A stretch of 64,000 bases of DNA from Intoshia linei (lineage: Eukaryota; Orthonectida; Rhopaluridae): assembly GCA_001642005.1 (NCBI GenBank), contig LWCA01000033.1, forward strand, positions 1 to 64,000, given 5' to 3'. This document shows positions 63,072 through 64,000 of this stretch, piece after piece (position 1 is the stretch's first letter; every line of letters begins with the position of its first letter). The translations under genes were made by a program, and so were the position numbers. The notes under the pieces were generated by a model. That model saw only the letters and a program-made list of their open reading frames with translations, was not told the origin of the DNA and searched no databases.

Positions 63072-63637
63072 GTAAAACTAAGTATTTTTTAAATATTGCG
63101 TGAATCTGGTGGTTTCGAGTAAAGTCGAGTCCACAGCAAATAATGAAAAATAGGCCCCCAAGAAATATTTCGCAAACCATGAATTTGACTAGACTTTGAC
63201 TTGAAATTTTATATTCAACGCACACAATAGTTATGATATTAAAGAATATATTTTTTAAATACTCAACTTGAATAAATAAGATATCCATTTTACAAAAAGT
63301 TCATCGAGGTCGATATACGTTAAATTCAGTACTGGTTCCCATCATTTTGTGATAGATTACACATATAACACTAATTTGGCTCATTATTAGTTAATAGGTG
63401 AGCCGTATGTTAATGTTGCAAAAAACATAAAAAAATGCATTAATTATGAAATAAAAATAATTTTGTAATTATTGATTTTCAAATGTAATTTAAACTTACA
63501 TTTACTTTATTACATTTTATAATACAATATAATGTATTTTAATTTCACTCTGACTTTCAAAACCAAAAATATATAATAAATAAGATTTTATTAGATGTAG
63601 AAAATTTTAATTTTTCGACATATACTTTATTATACAG

Positions 63638-64000
63638 TACTAAGTTACCTGTTATGTATTACGTACAAACAGCACCTAGCTCTGCCGAGCGTGCATTTTT
63701 AATATACCAAAAAAATAAATTCACGTTGAAAATCTAACTATTATTCACTATTATCAATCATTTACAGGAGTGATTCCCAAACTTGTTTCACGTAGAACCG
63801 TCATATCATATTACTTTTTACTTTAAAGTGAGTTATTCCATATTAATTTTTTTAATTTATTAGGCGGAAAGTGTGTATGATATTAAAAATAAAGTAAAAG
63901 TCCAATCCTAAAAATTATCATAAATAGCATAAATTCTAGAAAAAATAAAACCTATTTTATCATTTTCAATGTGATGAATCATCATTCATCATATATTCAG
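63638..64000 (+). repeat. Family B module running off the right edge
   Basis: Starts TTACCTGTTATGTATTACG and CTAGCTCTGCCGAGCGTGC and continues through the block shared with 37810-37945. Confidence 0.7.

Noticed and set aside
1-64000. CRISPR arrays, operons with ribosome binding sites, tRNA or rRNA genes
   Set aside because: The sequence is eukaryotic nuclear DNA; repeats are dispersed or transposon-like and I saw no cloverleaf or rRNA segment by eye.

Overview
The window is nuclear DNA from an animal with a very AT-rich, fast-evolving genome. It carries rootletin, a FoxJ2/3 forkhead factor, p120 RasGAP with the full SH2-SH3-SH2-PH-C2-GAP order, FACT subunit SSRP1 and NTF2. Exons are short, and many are joined by GT-AG introns of only 34-40 bp, while other introns run to kilobases and are filled with decayed transposons. 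Rootletin implies ciliated cells, which argues against myxozoans. Tiny introns, AT richness and divergent proteins would suit a miniaturised ciliated parasite such as an orthonectid, but that is inference and no marker in the window proves it.

Layout. 884-16329 (minus): N-terminal part of rootletin, 17 exons seen, the rest probably off the left edge; its largest intron holds a ~3 kb decayed hAT element. 16330-20928: transposon-rich spacer. 20929-23039 (plus): a C2H2 zinc-finger gene. 23248-29103 (plus): SSRP1, 16 exons, complete. 29241-36508 (minus): FoxJ2/3, convergent with SSRP1. One FoxJ intron contains an intronless NTF2 gene on the same strand; another contains a possible small gene on the opposite strand. 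36509-50482: repeat country, with a small membrane-protein gene of unknown family (38427-41402, minus), a broken duplicate of its last two exons (45810-46107), hAT transposase remains (43005-43362) and an inverted pseudo-copy of one RasGAP exon (47398-47705). 50483-60210 (plus): RASA1/p120 RasGAP, 16 exons, complete. Right end: a broken serpin fragment (minus), an assembly gap, and one intact exon of major vault protein (62860-63071, plus).

The exon models of SSRP1, FoxJ2/3, the zinc-finger gene and RasGAP were assembled by eye from homology, splice sites and phase. Each adds up to a whole number of codons ending in a single stop, which is a strong internal check. Roles are general: cilium anchoring (rootletin), chromatin passage (SSRP1), nuclear import of Ran (NTF2), transcription (FoxJ2/3) and Ras down-regulation (RasGAP). 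Their proximity does not suggest a shared pathway. I found no RNA genes, CRISPR arrays or prokaryotic features. The most unusual content is genome architecture: nested genes, tiny introns, host-gene fragments scattered among repeats, and several hairpin-forming elements.
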